This document shows, piece after piece, positions 14,697-22,934 of a stretch of 64,000 bases of DNA (positions are counted from its first letter, which is position 1; each line of letters starts with the position of its first letter). Source of the DNA: Sporosarcina sp. ACRSL (lineage in GTDB: Bacteria > Bacillota > Bacilli > Bacillales_A > Planococcaceae); contig NZ_JAKRNT010000003.1 in the NCBI RefSeq assembly GCF_022346605.1, positions 248,001 through 312,000 on the forward strand. The letters are read 5' to 3'. The notes under the pieces are model-generated. The model was given only the letters and a program-made list of their open reading frames with translations, was not told the DNA's origin and ran no database searches. A program made the translations under genes and the position numbers.

Positions 14697-15887
14697 ATGG
14701 TAAAGGAACGGCTATATTATGAGAACGTTTATAAAAAGACATTCAAAGCCCGTATTGTCGATAACGGAATAGATTCGGAAGGGCGTCCCTATGTCATATT
14801 GAACAACACTGCTTTCTATCCAACCGGTGGCGGGCAGCCGCATGATACAGGAACAATCGACGGAGTACGTGTTATCGATGTGGAGGAGGTGGACGGTGAA
14901 ATCCGTCATTTCCTTGACGGGGAACTTCATTCAAAAAAGGAAGTGGAAGGGGCGATCGATTGGGAACGCCGCTTTGATCATATGCAGCAGCATACGGGGC
15001 AGCATATACTTACCGCTGCTTTTGTCCGCCTCTTCGGAATTCAAACGGTCAGTTTTCATCTAGGCAAAGAGCTTGTGTCCATCGATTTGGACGTAGAAGA
15101 CGTGACTTCCGAGCAATTGGCGGCAGCGGAAAAGCTTGCAAATGAAATCATTTTGGAAAACCGTCCGATTGAAACAAAATGGGTGACGGAAGAGGAACTT
15201 CCCCAGTTTTCTTTGCGGAAGCAACTGGCCGTGACGGATAATATCAGGCTCGTCATTATCCCCGATTTCGATCATAACGGCTGCGGGGGCACTCACCCAT
15301 CGTCAACCGGTCAAATTGGATTGCTAAAAATACTCTCCACGGAAAAACAGAGACGGAAAGTCCGCGTCCACTTCGCTTGTGGCGACCGCGTCCTTCAGCA
15401 GTTGCACAGGAAAAACGAGGCGTTGTCTGCGGCATCCAAATTGCTAAGTGCTCCTGAAGACGGGGTGAAGGATGCAATCGAGCGGCTTTTAACTTCCCAT
15501 CATTCATTGGAAAAAACATTAGAAACGGCCAAGGAAGATTTGCTGTCGTTCGAGGCGAAAAACTTGTTGGATAATAAAAACGGCAATATTGTAAAGGCTT
15601 CATTTACAGATCGGACCGTGCAGGAACTTCAAAAGCTCGCACGATTGATTGTGGCAGAGAATGATTCGGTCATCGCCCTTCTTGTCGCTGAGAATGAAGA
15701 CCGCCTTCAGTTCGTAGCCGCAAGAGGCGCATCCGTCGGGACAAGCATGAAATTAGTTTCTACTGCCGTTTTGCCCCTTCTTAATGGAAAAGGTGGCGGA
15801 AATGATACTTTTGTCCAAGGTGGCGGTGAACGGACAATGACCGCAAAAGAACTATTGAATCTTATGGAAAATACTATATCGTACTGA
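14697..15887 (+). CDS. AlaX-type alanyl-tRNA editing protein with DHHA1 domain
   Basis: A 396-residue protein homologous to the editing part of AlaRS. The N-terminal domain has NNTAFYPTGGGQPHDTG and the zinc/editing site HTGQH (about 99-103) plus CGGTH (about 196-200). A middle helical region and a C-terminal DHHA1 domain (GNDTFVQGGGE) follow. It hydrolyses Ser-tRNA(Ala) or Gly-tRNA(Ala) in trans in the cytoplasm. The length corresponds to the long AlaX class. GGAGACGG precedes the ATG. Confidence 0.87.
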   Translation: MVKERLYYENVYKKTFKARIVDNGIDSEGRPYVILNNTAFYPTGGGQPHDTGTIDGVRVIDVEEVDGEIRHFLDGELHSKKEVEGAIDWERRFDHMQQHTGQHILTAAFVRLFGIQTVSFHLGKELVSIDLDVEDVTSEQLAAAEKLANEIILENRPIETKWVTEEELPQFSLRKQLAVTDNIRLVIIPDFDHNGCGGTHPSSTGQIGLLKILSTEKQRRKVRVHFACGDRVLQQLHRKNEALSAASKLLSAPEDGVKDAIERLLTSHHSLEKTLETAKEDLLSFEAKNLLDNKNGNIVKASFTDRTVQELQKLARLIVAENDSVIALLVAENEDRLQFVAARGASVGTSMKLVSTAVLPLLNGKGGGNDTFVQGGGERTMTAKELLNLMENTISY

Positions 15888-15897
15888 CCCATTTACA

Positions 15898-15932
15898 ACT
15901 CCTCCTGATTTTCTAGGAGGAGTTTATTTATT
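15898..15932 (+). terminator. Terminator after the AlaX gene
   Basis: AACTCCTCCT and AGGAGGAGTT form a perfect 10-bp stem followed by T-rich sequence. Confidence 0.8.
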
Positions 15933-15957
15933 TTATAAAGCTTGCCAACTATCTAAT

Positions 15958-15983
15958 GTTTACTATTTAACGAACGAGGGTAG
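15958..15983 (+). promoter_or_regulatory. SigB-like promoter of the glycosyltransferase/phosphatase operon
   Basis: GTTTAC-N14-GGGTAG matches the SigB consensus at 5 of 6 positions in each element with optimal spacing, 52 bases before the start codon. Confidence 0.65.
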
Positions 15984-16035
15984 ATAAATTCATTAGATAC
16001 CATAAGCTTTTAGTATCTTCAAAGGGGAGAGATAT

Positions 16036-17253
16036 ATGAAGAAAAAAATATTATTCATTTCTGATCACGGTGATCCGCTTGCCCCTCTTGGAGGCGAGCA
16101 ATCAGGCGGGCAAAATAACTATGTCAAGCAGTTGGCGCTTTCTTTAGATAGACGAGGGCATTCGGTAGATGTCGTAACCCATTGGGCGAATGCGAAAGTT
16201 CCTGCGAATGAACATTTCGGTTCACGATGCCGTGTAATCCGCGTTGCTGCAGGGGTGAAAGGTTATGTACCGAAGAGTGAGCTTTATGGCATGTTGTTCG
16301 ATTTTTATGATGAGATGCGTTCTCGCATCGATTTGTCGTCTTACGACGTGATGCACACCCATTATTGGCTATCTGGACTCCTCGGGGCGAGAGTGGCTGA
16401 GGATTATGGAATCCCATGGATTCACACATCCCATTCCTTGGGTGTTGCAAAGGAACAGGCTACCGGCGTCAGGGAAGCAAAAAGGATGGTTGCCGAACAA
16501 TTCATTCTGCAATCAGCTGACACAGTTATTGCCACGACACCTTCTGAAAGGAAATTGATCAACAGCTTCGTTGATAACCCTTCCCCTATAAAAGTCATAC
16601 CGATTGGAGTGGATGAAAGCTTCCAACCATTCATCCGTCAAAAAAAGCAACGCCCCTATTTTGCATTTGCCGGAAGACTCGAGTCTACAAAAGGGATCTA
16701 TACACTTCTTAATGCCTTTCGGTTGCTAATAGAGAAGAATGAACTTCCCCCTTCTGCTAAGCTCGTCATTGCAGGAGGAGAGCCAAATAAAATAGATGTC
16801 CAAAAGAAAATGCCGTCTTGTCCGAAACTGAAAAAAGCCATTTCGGGAATCGAGCGACATGTCGAGTTTATCGGGGCACGTACCCAAAAGCAGTTGGCTG
16901 AACTTTTCAATGAAGCGACCGCCGTCATCGTTCCATCAACTTACGAATCGTTCGGAATGGTCGCCGCGGAAGCGCAAGCATGCGGAAGCCCTGTCATCGC
17001 CTCAAAAGTTGGAGGTTTGCAAGACGTTGTCCGCAATCAGGAAACAGGACTCCATGTCGAAAAAGAGAACAAGGAACATTTGGCATTCGCAATGAAGCTC
17101 CTTGCAGCGAACCGGGAATTTGCGCGTTCCTTAGGACGTCGGGCTGCCGCCTACGCCCGTAAAGAGTTCAATTGGACAACGGTCGGGCAAAAGATGGATG
17201 CCTTATACGAGGTGGTCATAAATGGAAAACAAAAAGTATTTGCTGGCGACTGA
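16036..17253 (+). CDS. GT4-family glycosyltransferase, sucrose-phosphate-synthase-like
   Basis: A 405-residue retaining glycosyltransferase of the GT-B fold. The N-terminal domain has GGEQSGGQNNYVKQLALSL (glycine-rich acceptor side) and DVMHTHYWLSGLLG. The C-terminal domain has FAGRLESTKGI and the EX7E motif (STYESFGMVAAEAQACGSPV, Glu about 300 and 308). These are shared with sucrose-phosphate synthases. The next gene overlaps it by 32 bases and encodes a sucrose-phosphatase-type HAD protein, so the pair likely makes a phosphorylated glycoside and then removes the phosphate, giving sucrose or a similar compatible solute. The sugar donor and acceptor are inferred. A SigB-like promoter suggests stress induction. 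Confidence 0.8.
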   Translation: MKKKILFISDHGDPLAPLGGEQSGGQNNYVKQLALSLDRRGHSVDVVTHWANAKVPANEHFGSRCRVIRVAAGVKGYVPKSELYGMLFDFYDEMRSRIDLSSYDVMHTHYWLSGLLGARVAEDYGIPWIHTSHSLGVAKEQATGVREAKRMVAEQFILQSADTVIATTPSERKLINSFVDNPSPIKVIPIGVDESFQPFIRQKKQRPYFAFAGRLESTKGIYTLLNAFRLLIEKNELPPSAKLVIAGGEPNKIDVQKKMPSCPKLKKAISGIERHVEFIGARTQKQLAELFNEATAVIVPSTYESFGMVAAEAQACGSPVIASKVGGLQDVVRNQETGLHVEKENKEHLAFAMKLLAANREFARSLGRRAAAYARKEFNWTTVGQKMDALYEVVINGKQKVFAGD

Positions 17254-17962
17254 TTTGGATGGGACATTCGTCGGTGATCAGGAAGCACTTACAAAGTTGC
17301 TTCAGTTCTTCAAGGATTCGCCAGACGAAGTGGCCCTTGTCTATGTGACTGGAAGGCATCTGACTTCCGCGCAAACGCTTATGTCGGAAGAAGATTTGCC
17401 GTCACCGGACATGCTCATAACAGATGTCGGGACATCTATTTATCATGCAGACGGGCTTCGTGAAGATCCTTATTGGAAAGCCCGCATGCAGAAAGATTGG
17501 CAACCTGAAAGAATCGTCGAAATCGCTTCTGCCTTCCCTTCATTGAATAAGCAGAAGTTGCCAGACGACCGGCGCGTTTCCTTCACTCTGTCCGGAGATG
17601 TCGGAGCGGTAAATGAATTCAAGAAAGCACTCGTGGACGAATCAATTGCCCATTCGTTTATCTTCAGCTCGAACCGGGATATTGACGTCCTTCCTTTGGG
17701 CGCCGGAAAAGGGAACGCATTAGAATATGCACTTGATCGGTATGCGATGAATGGCGTGAAGCTGTTGATTGCAGGTGATTCAGGCAATGATTGGGACATG
17801 CTCTCACTCGGCCATCCTTCCGTCATCGTCGGCAATGCACAACCGGAACTGCTGGAAATGGAACCGTGCGAAAATCTCTTTCACGCAAATGAAAAATGTG
17901 CTGGGGGCATTCATGAAGCATGGGTGCATTTTTATGGAGAGCACCGGCAGACGGTAAGATGA
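17222..17962 (+). CDS. HAD-IIB hydrolase, sucrose-6-phosphate-phosphatase-like
   Basis: A 246-residue HAD protein. Motif I is LLATDLDGTFVG (nucleophile Asp about 10), motif II YVTGRH, motif III the Lys in LGAGKGNAL, and motif IV IAGDSGNDWDML. This is the S6PP/Cof-type layout used to hydrolyse sugar phosphates. It overlaps the glycosyltransferase gene by 32 bases, with its GAGGTGG ribosome binding site inside that gene. Together they resemble SPS plus SPP. An alternative product such as a glycosylglycerate cannot be excluded. Confidence 0.82.
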   Translation: MENKKYLLATDLDGTFVGDQEALTKLLQFFKDSPDEVALVYVTGRHLTSAQTLMSEEDLPSPDMLITDVGTSIYHADGLREDPYWKARMQKDWQPERIVEIASAFPSLNKQKLPDDRRVSFTLSGDVGAVNEFKKALVDESIAHSFIFSSNRDIDVLPLGAGKGNALEYALDRYAMNGVKLLIAGDSGNDWDMLSLGHPSVIVGNAQPELLEMEPCENLFHANEKCAGGIHEAWVHFYGEHRQTVR

Positions 17963-17963
17963 A

Positions 17964-18086
17964 ATTAGGCGACTCGAATGGGTTTATCACCACTCAAGAC
18001 GAGGTTATCACCACTCAGGGACACTTTATCACCACTCAGAAGAGGTTTATCACCGCTCAGAGGGAGTTTCACCACTCGTCCATTTA
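17964..18086. repeat. Intergenic tandem repeat, exact 21-bp period
   Basis: Four units of 21 bp run from 17982 to 18065, each with the core TTATCACC(A/G)CTCA, flanked by degenerate partial units. Because 21 is a multiple of three, an ORF with FITTQ-type heptads stays open, but it has no convincing start or partner. I treat it as non-coding. Confidence 0.7.
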
Positions 18087-18136
18087 TTGGGTTCTCCAGC
18101 CCACTAAACGGCTCCACAAATAAATATCCCCATACG

Positions 18137-18170
18137 AAAAGGCTGCCTCCCGAGGGAAGGCAGCCTTTTT
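18137..18170. terminator. Bidirectional terminator between the phosphatase gene and proS
   Basis: AAAAGGCTGCCTCCC and GGAAGGCAGCCTTTTT form a strong stem with A and T flanks, placed between convergent genes. Confidence 0.85.
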
Positions 18171-18179
18171 ATCTAAAAA

Positions 18180-19616
18180 TTAATAAGCTCTCGCAAACCA
18201 AACTGTATGTTTCGCATCTTTTCCACAATTGATGCACGTCGACTTTTCAGCCGGTGGATTGAAAGGTATGTTACGAGTCGTAAACTTCGTCTCTTCCTTC
18301 ACTTGCTCCTCGCACGCGTCATCGCCGCACCAGCCAGCAAGAATCCAACCAGGGATTTCGCCTTTATCGGCTGAATCCCCAATATGCTTTGTAAGATCTT
18401 CGATTGTATCGATATGTGTGTGAGAATGCTCTGCACGGAATGCACGTGCTTTTTCAAGAAGGCGCGTTTGCATCGTTTGCAATTCCTTTTCTATGCTTTC
18501 AACGATAGTCGCCAGATCAACCGCCACTTTTTCATCCTCGTCACGTGCTTTCATAAGTGCTTGATTGTTTTCCAAATCGCGTGGTCCAAGCTCTACACGA
18601 ACCGGCACACCTTTCAGCTCCCACTCGTTGAACTTGAAGCCTGGAGACTGATCGGAATCATCCAATCGTACGCGGATACCTTTCGCCTTCAACTGTGCGA
18701 AGACCTCGTCCAATTTCTCCATAATCGATGGGTTCTTCTTCCAAGAACCGACTGGAATCAACACAACTTGAGTCGGTGCAATACGTGGAGGCAATACAAG
18801 ACCTTGCTCGTCCCCGTGCACCATAATGACAGAACCAATTAGACGTGTCGAAGTTCCCCATGACGTCGTATGGACAAACTCGTGACGGTTTTCTTTCGTC
18901 AAATATTTGATGTCGAATGCTTCCGCAAATTTCGTGCCTAAGTAATGGGACGTACCTGCTTGAACCGCTTTTCCGTCTTTCATCATTGCTTCGATTGAAT
19001 ATGTGTCAACCGCACCAGCGAAACGTTCAGATGGCGTTTTTTGCCCATCATAAACCGGAATCGCAAGGAGGTCTTCCACAACTTCTTTGTAAATGTTCAA
19101 CATTTGCATCGTTTCCGCGCGAGCCTCTTCTTCATCAGCATGTGCCGTATGCCCTTCCTGCCATAGGAACTCAGACGTACGAATGAACGGAAGCGTCTTC
19201 TTCTCCCAACGGAAAACGTTCGCCCATTGGTTGATCAATACAGGCAGGTCACGGTAGCTTTTGATCCAATCGGAATACAAGTGTCCGATCATCGTCTCAG
19301 AAGTCGGACGAAGCGCCAAACGCTCTTCCAATTTCTCGCCGGCAGCTTCTGTTACCCATGGAAGCTCAGGAGAAAATCCTTCGATATGATCTTTCTCCTT
19401 CTGGAAAAAGTTCTCTGGAATAAGCATTGGGAAGTACGCATTCCGGTGACCCGTCTCCTTGAAACGTCTATCCATTTCCGCTTGGATATGCTCCCAAATT
19501 TCGAAGCCGTCCGGTTTAAATGCGATACATCCACGAACCGGCGTATAGTCCATTAAATCCGCCTTTTGGATCGTGTCGATATACCATTTTGAAAAATCGT
19601 TCTTCTGATTACTCAT
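18180..19616 (-). CDS. proS: Prolyl-tRNA synthetase, archaeal/eukaryotic-like type
   Basis: ATG 19616 follows AGGGAGG by 8 bases and gives 478 residues. Class II motifs are visible: motif 2 region TSEFLWQEGHTAHA, motif 3 GTSTRLIGSVIMVHGDEQGL and RPTSETMIG. The C-terminal zinc-binding part includes GWCGDDACEEQVKEE and CINCGKDA, and the protein ends in AY, as in the short ProS class without the bacterial editing insertion. It charges tRNA(Pro). A T-box leader precedes it. The presence of this type in place of, or next to, a second bacterial-type ProS cannot be judged here. Confidence 0.93.
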   Translation of the reverse strand: MSNQKNDFSKWYIDTIQKADLMDYTPVRGCIAFKPDGFEIWEHIQAEMDRRFKETGHRNAYFPMLIPENFFQKEKDHIEGFSPELPWVTEAAGEKLEERLALRPTSETMIGHLYSDWIKSYRDLPVLINQWANVFRWEKKTLPFIRTSEFLWQEGHTAHADEEEARAETMQMLNIYKEVVEDLLAIPVYDGQKTPSERFAGAVDTYSIEAMMKDGKAVQAGTSHYLGTKFAEAFDIKYLTKENRHEFVHTTSWGTSTRLIGSVIMVHGDEQGLVLPPRIAPTQVVLIPVGSWKKNPSIMEKLDEVFAQLKAKGIRVRLDDSDQSPGFKFNEWELKGVPVRVELGPRDLENNQALMKARDEDEKVAVDLATIVESIEKELQTMQTRLLEKARAFRAEHSHTHIDTIEDLTKHIGDSADKGEIPGWILAGWCGDDACEEQVKEETKFTTRNIPFNPPAEKSTCINCGKDAKHTVWFARAY

Positions 19617-19639
19617 CTTCATTTCCTCCCTATACATAA

Positions 19640-19884
19640 TAAAAAGCGCAAAGCTGTCCTATACTATAAGGACGTCTTTGCGCTGGATAGACGTGGTACC
19701 ACCTTCATTCGGCCTAGCTGCGATGCTAAGCCCTCGAACGTTTGATAACGAAAACGACCCGGTCATGTTTGCATGACATCTCCGTGGTAGGGTTCAATGA
19801 AAAGCGGTGGTACGGCTCTCAGCACTCGCCATACTTTCTGTTTCACAATTTTCATCTACTTGGCCACATCAGTGATTCCATATT
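19640..19884 (-). promoter_or_regulatory. T-box riboswitch controlling proS
   Basis: On the minus strand the leader shows the conserved T-box sequence AAGGTGGTACCACG (about 19692-19705). A terminator follows, formed by AGCGCAAAG and CTTTGCGCT arms (19645-19684) and a U run. In stem I the sequence GAAC-CCT-ACC places a candidate Pro specifier codon CCU at 19789-19791. Uncharged tRNA(Pro) would favour the antiterminator and turn on proS. Confidence 0.9.
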
Positions 19885-19890
19885 GCTTAT

Positions 19891-19919
19891 AATATAGCAA
19901 ATACTTACGATTTATACAA
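19891..19919 (-). promoter_or_regulatory. Promoter of the proS T-box transcript
   Basis: TTGTAT (-35) and TATATT (-10) are separated by 17 bases on the minus strand, directly before the T-box leader. Confidence 0.6.
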
Positions 19920-19927
19920 ATGCAGTT

Positions 19928-20062
19928 TTTTTGCGCGACTTCAAGGACCTTTTGCGCAACTTCGGAGGAGTTTTGAGCGAGTTTTGTCTGATTTTGAGCA
20001 AGTTCAGAAGAGTTTTGCGCGAATTTCGACAGGTTATGCTCATTTCGGGACTTTTGACCGAC
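19928..20062. repeat. Intergenic tandem repeat, exact 21-bp period
   Basis: Five consecutive 21-bp units (19928-20032), each beginning TTTTG(C/A)GC(G/A), then two degenerate partial units to 20062. It lies between the proS promoter and the PhnA gene. No start codon or coding context is seen. Confidence 0.7.
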
Positions 20063-20162
20063 ATAAAGTAGGCTCCTCTTTCAGAATCTGATGGAGCCGA
20101 CTTGGAATTATTCTGTTCTTTGCTATAGTAGGATTGACACTATCGGATGGAGGAATTAACTC

Positions 20163-20501
20163 ATGAACAATTTACCAAACTGCCCAAAATGTAATTCGGA
20201 ATACACATATGAAGACGGAAATCTGTTCGTTTGCCCTGAATGTGCATACGAGTGGACGCAAGAATCACAAGAGGCGGAAGAGGAAGCCGCTGTTGTGCGC
20301 GATGCAAACGGAAATGTTTTAAATGACGGTGATACAATTACTGTCATTAAAGACTTGAAAGTAAAAGGCAGCTCAAATGTCGTCAAAATGGGGACGACAG
20401 TGAAAAACATCAAACTGGTCGAAGGCGATCATGATATTGATTGCAAAATCCCCGGATTCGGCGCGATGCAATTGAAGTCGGAATTTGTGAAGAAGATATA
20501 A
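20163..20501 (+). CDS. yjdM: PhnA/YjdM-family zinc-ribbon protein
   Basis: A 112-residue protein. The N-terminal zinc ribbon has two CPxC-type pairs ([21 protein letters not shown], cysteines about 7-10 and 24-27). The rest is the YjdM beta-barrel domain ([39 protein letters not shown]). The family was named after phn genes but has no proven role in phosphonate breakdown, and its function is unknown. GGAGGAA precedes the ATG, and a perfect hairpin follows. Confidence 0.9.
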   Translation: MNNLPNCPKCNSEYTYEDGNLFVCPECAYEWTQESQEAEEEAAVVRDANGNVLNDGDTITVIKDLKVKGSSNVVKMGTTVKNIKLVEGDHDIDCKIPGFGAMQLKSEFVKKI

Positions 20502-20545
20502 CATTAAGGGGAAACCAATACAATAGATGGTTTCCCCTTAATGTT
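20500..20545. terminator. Bidirectional terminator between yjdM and the chemoreceptor gene
   Basis: AACATTAAGGGGAAACCA and its exact reverse complement form an 18-bp perfect stem between convergent genes. Confidence 0.9.
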
Positions 20546-22222
20546 TTACAGCTTAAATTGAAGTACGTTTCGATTTAATTCTTCAGCGTATTTTGATAGC
20601 TGCTCTGAGCTCATTGCGACTTCTTCCATCGAACTATTTGTTTGTTGTGCGGAAGCGGATGTTTGTTCAACGCCTGCTGAAGTTTCCTCAGTAATGGCGG
20701 CGATTTCTTCTACAGAACCGCGCATTTCCTGACTGGAAGAAACCATCTCCGACAAATTGCTGGAAATCGTCGAAATATGAGCAGCCACTTCAGTTACAGC
20801 TTCATTTATGTCATTAAATGTTCGACTCGTTCGTGTAATTTGCTCGGTCCCTTTCTCAACTTCCCCGTATCCTTCCAATAGGGATCCAGCTACGGAACTA
20901 GATTCAGACTGAATATCATCTACAATTTTTGTTATGTCGGTGACAGAGAGGGAAACTTGTTCCGCCAAGTTTCTGACTTCTTCAGCGACAACCGCGAATC
21001 CTTTGCCATGTTCCCCTGCTCTTGCGGCCTCGATCGCTGCATTCAGAGCCAATAAATTCGTCTGGTCAGCAATATCTTTAATGACGACGACCAACTTCGA
21101 GATTTCCTGTGATTGGGCATCCAAGCCTTGGATTTTTTCGACAGAGGATTGTACGATTTTGTCGATTCTACCCATCTGTTCATTGGATAGATCCATTAAA
21201 CGGCGACCTTCGGAAGTCAGATCCAATATTTTTGTAGAAGCAGCTTGAATATGTCCTCCCTTTTCATCCGCCTCTTCCACTCGATGAACGAATGAATCCA
21301 TCATGTCAGATAGATGACCTGCTTGTGTCGCTTGTGATTCTGCACCTTCTGCCAGATCATGCATTGTCATGGCAATCTGTTCACTAGCGACTGTCACTTC
21401 GTTTGCAGATTGTGTCAGCTCTTCACTTTGGGCCGATACAGAGGAAGAGATACTGTTAATTGTATTCAACAGCTTGCGGGTGTTGTCGCTCATCTCATTG
21501 GTGGCATAAAGGAGCTGGCCCACTTCATCCTTTGCATTTGTTTTCAATTCCTCGCCGCTTAAATCACCTTTCGCCATTTCCAACATGCGATTCATTACCA
21601 GTTTGATTGGTTTTGTAATTTGATTCGCAGTGAAAAGTGCAGCTCCTACGCTAAACAGGATGACTAATACCGTCACGATACTGACGATTTTTAATGTCAG
21701 TTCGCCACCTGTAATGATCTTATCCTGTGCGGACTCAATATTCGATTCATAACGGTCTGCGAGCTGTTCATAGCCTGCCATAAGTTCACGGACCATCGGC
21801 GTCACTTCATCCAACTTCCTCATCGCCGCTTCTCGGTTGCCTCTGTCATATTCAGCAAAGACTTCCTCCGTGATGTATGTTCGCCAAGCTACCGTTTTCT
21901 CAATGAGTTGGTCGAACTCATCCGTTTCCTGGATTTCTCGGATGATCTGTTCATTCTGTATGCCTTGCGCACTATACTCATTAAACCTTTCCTTAAAATC
22001 TCCACCGTATAAAACATACCCTCGGGCTGTCGAAATACGATTGGCCATCGTTAGTGCCATCTTTTCATGGGCAATCAATAACGGAAGCTCCTTCTCCACT
22101 ATGCTTCTGGCTTCATTGTTACTTTTGATCACGACTGAAATATTATATATGCCATATAACAGCACTAATAAAATTACGAGTGAAAAAGAGAACAATAATT
22201 TTCCTTTAATACTTTTAAACAT
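20546..22222 (-). CDS. Methyl-accepting chemotaxis protein
   Basis: A 558-residue chemoreceptor. TM1 is at about 7-29, an external four-helix-bundle sensor domain spans about 30-180 and TM2 is at about 182-205. A HAMP domain ([18 protein letters not shown]) follows, then a long signalling domain with the conserved hairpin tip [20 protein letters not shown]. Methylation helices with Gln/Glu pairs flank the tip. It passes ligand signals to CheA/CheW at the membrane. The ligand is unknown. No che genes are nearby, as usual for scattered receptors. Confidence 0.92.
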   Translation of the reverse strand: MFKSIKGKLLFSFSLVILLVLLYGIYNISVVIKSNNEARSIVEKELPLLIAHEKMALTMANRISTARGYVLYGGDFKERFNEYSAQGIQNEQIIREIQETDEFDQLIEKTVAWRTYITEEVFAEYDRGNREAAMRKLDEVTPMVRELMAGYEQLADRYESNIESAQDKIITGGELTLKIVSIVTVLVILFSVGAALFTANQITKPIKLVMNRMLEMAKGDLSGEELKTNAKDEVGQLLYATNEMSDNTRKLLNTINSISSSVSAQSEELTQSANEVTVASEQIAMTMHDLAEGAESQATQAGHLSDMMDSFVHRVEEADEKGGHIQAASTKILDLTSEGRRLMDLSNEQMGRIDKIVQSSVEKIQGLDAQSQEISKLVVVIKDIADQTNLLALNAAIEAARAGEHGKGFAVVAEEVRNLAEQVSLSVTDITKIVDDIQSESSSVAGSLLEGYGEVEKGTEQITRTSRTFNDINEAVTEVAAHISTISSNLSEMVSSSQEMRGSVEEIAAITEETSAGVEQTSASAQQTNSSMEEVAMSSEQLSKYAEELNRNVLQFKL

Positions 22223-22452
22223 TCGTTACATCTCCTAGTATTTAATATCCATACACGTTTAGTAATATCGGTGGAAATGACTATATATAAAGTAAAAAAT
22301 TATTCATTTGATAACAATTATTCTTGAAATAAAGTATTGTTATTTACATAGAGTAACCCCTATAGTTGCATTTCAAGGTCGCCTCCTCTATAATCATTAC
22401 ACTAAAACGAGTGGGTAAATTTTCATTCGTCAATTGAAGGGAGGCGATTCAG

Positions 22453-22881
22453 ATGTTGAAAACAACCGTTTTCGAACAACTGAAGCGTGCGATGAAAGAG
22501 AAGGATGTACTTTCTAAAGGTGTGCTGACACTATTAAAGTCCGCACTTGACCTAGCTGAAAAAGAGAAAGGCTCCGCTCTGACAGAAGAAGAGGAAGTCG
22601 CAATTGTAAACCGTGAAATCAAACAGACGAACCAAGCGTTGGAAGGTGCTGAGAAAGCGCAGCGCGAGGATTTGATTGAACAAGAAAAGGCGAAATTGGT
22701 ATTGCTCAAATCATTTTTACCGAAGCAATTAAGCGAGGAAGAAGTAAAGGCATTGCTGACAGAAGCCGGAGTTACTCAAGGAATGAACATGGGGGATGCG
22801 ATGAAAATCGCAAAACCGCTTCTTGCCGGGAAAACAGACGGCGCCACAATGTCGAAGGCTGTCAAAAGCCTTATTCAATAA
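22453..22881 (+). CDS. yqeY: GatB/YqeY domain protein
   Basis: A 142-residue protein matching YqeY along its length. It begins with a helical N-terminal half (LKRAMKEKDVLSKGVLTLLK). The C-terminal part has FLPKQLSEEEVKALLTEAG, GMNMGDAMKIAKPLLAGKTDGA and the final VKSLI, which resembles the tail domain of GatB that binds tRNA. Its cellular role is not settled. In many Bacillales yqeY follows rpsU, which is not seen here. GGGAGGCG precedes the ATG. Confidence 0.9.
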   Translation: MLKTTVFEQLKRAMKEKDVLSKGVLTLLKSALDLAEKEKGSALTEEEEVAIVNREIKQTNQALEGAEKAQREDLIEQEKAKLVLLKSFLPKQLSEEEVKALLTEAGVTQGMNMGDAMKIAKPLLAGKTDGATMSKAVKSLIQ

Positions 22882-22891
22882 AACATTAATG

Positions 22892-22918
22892 AAGCCCATC
22901 CGTTATGGATGGGCTTTG
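22892..22918. terminator. Terminator between yqeY and copA
   Basis: AAGCCCATCC and GGATGGGCTT form a perfect 10-bp stem between convergent genes, followed by T residues. Confidence 0.8.
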
Positions 22919-22934
22919 TTGTGCGTTTATACGA

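Noticed and set aside
17920..18232. Open frames across the 17964-18086 repeat coding FITTQ-type heptads
   Set aside because: The frame stays open because the repeat unit is 21 bp; it overlaps the phosphatase gene, has no good ribosome binding site and runs through a terminator.
17964..20062. Possible CRISPR arrays at the regularly spaced repeats
   Set aside because: The 21-bp units are contiguous and degenerate with no separate spacers, and no cas genes are present.
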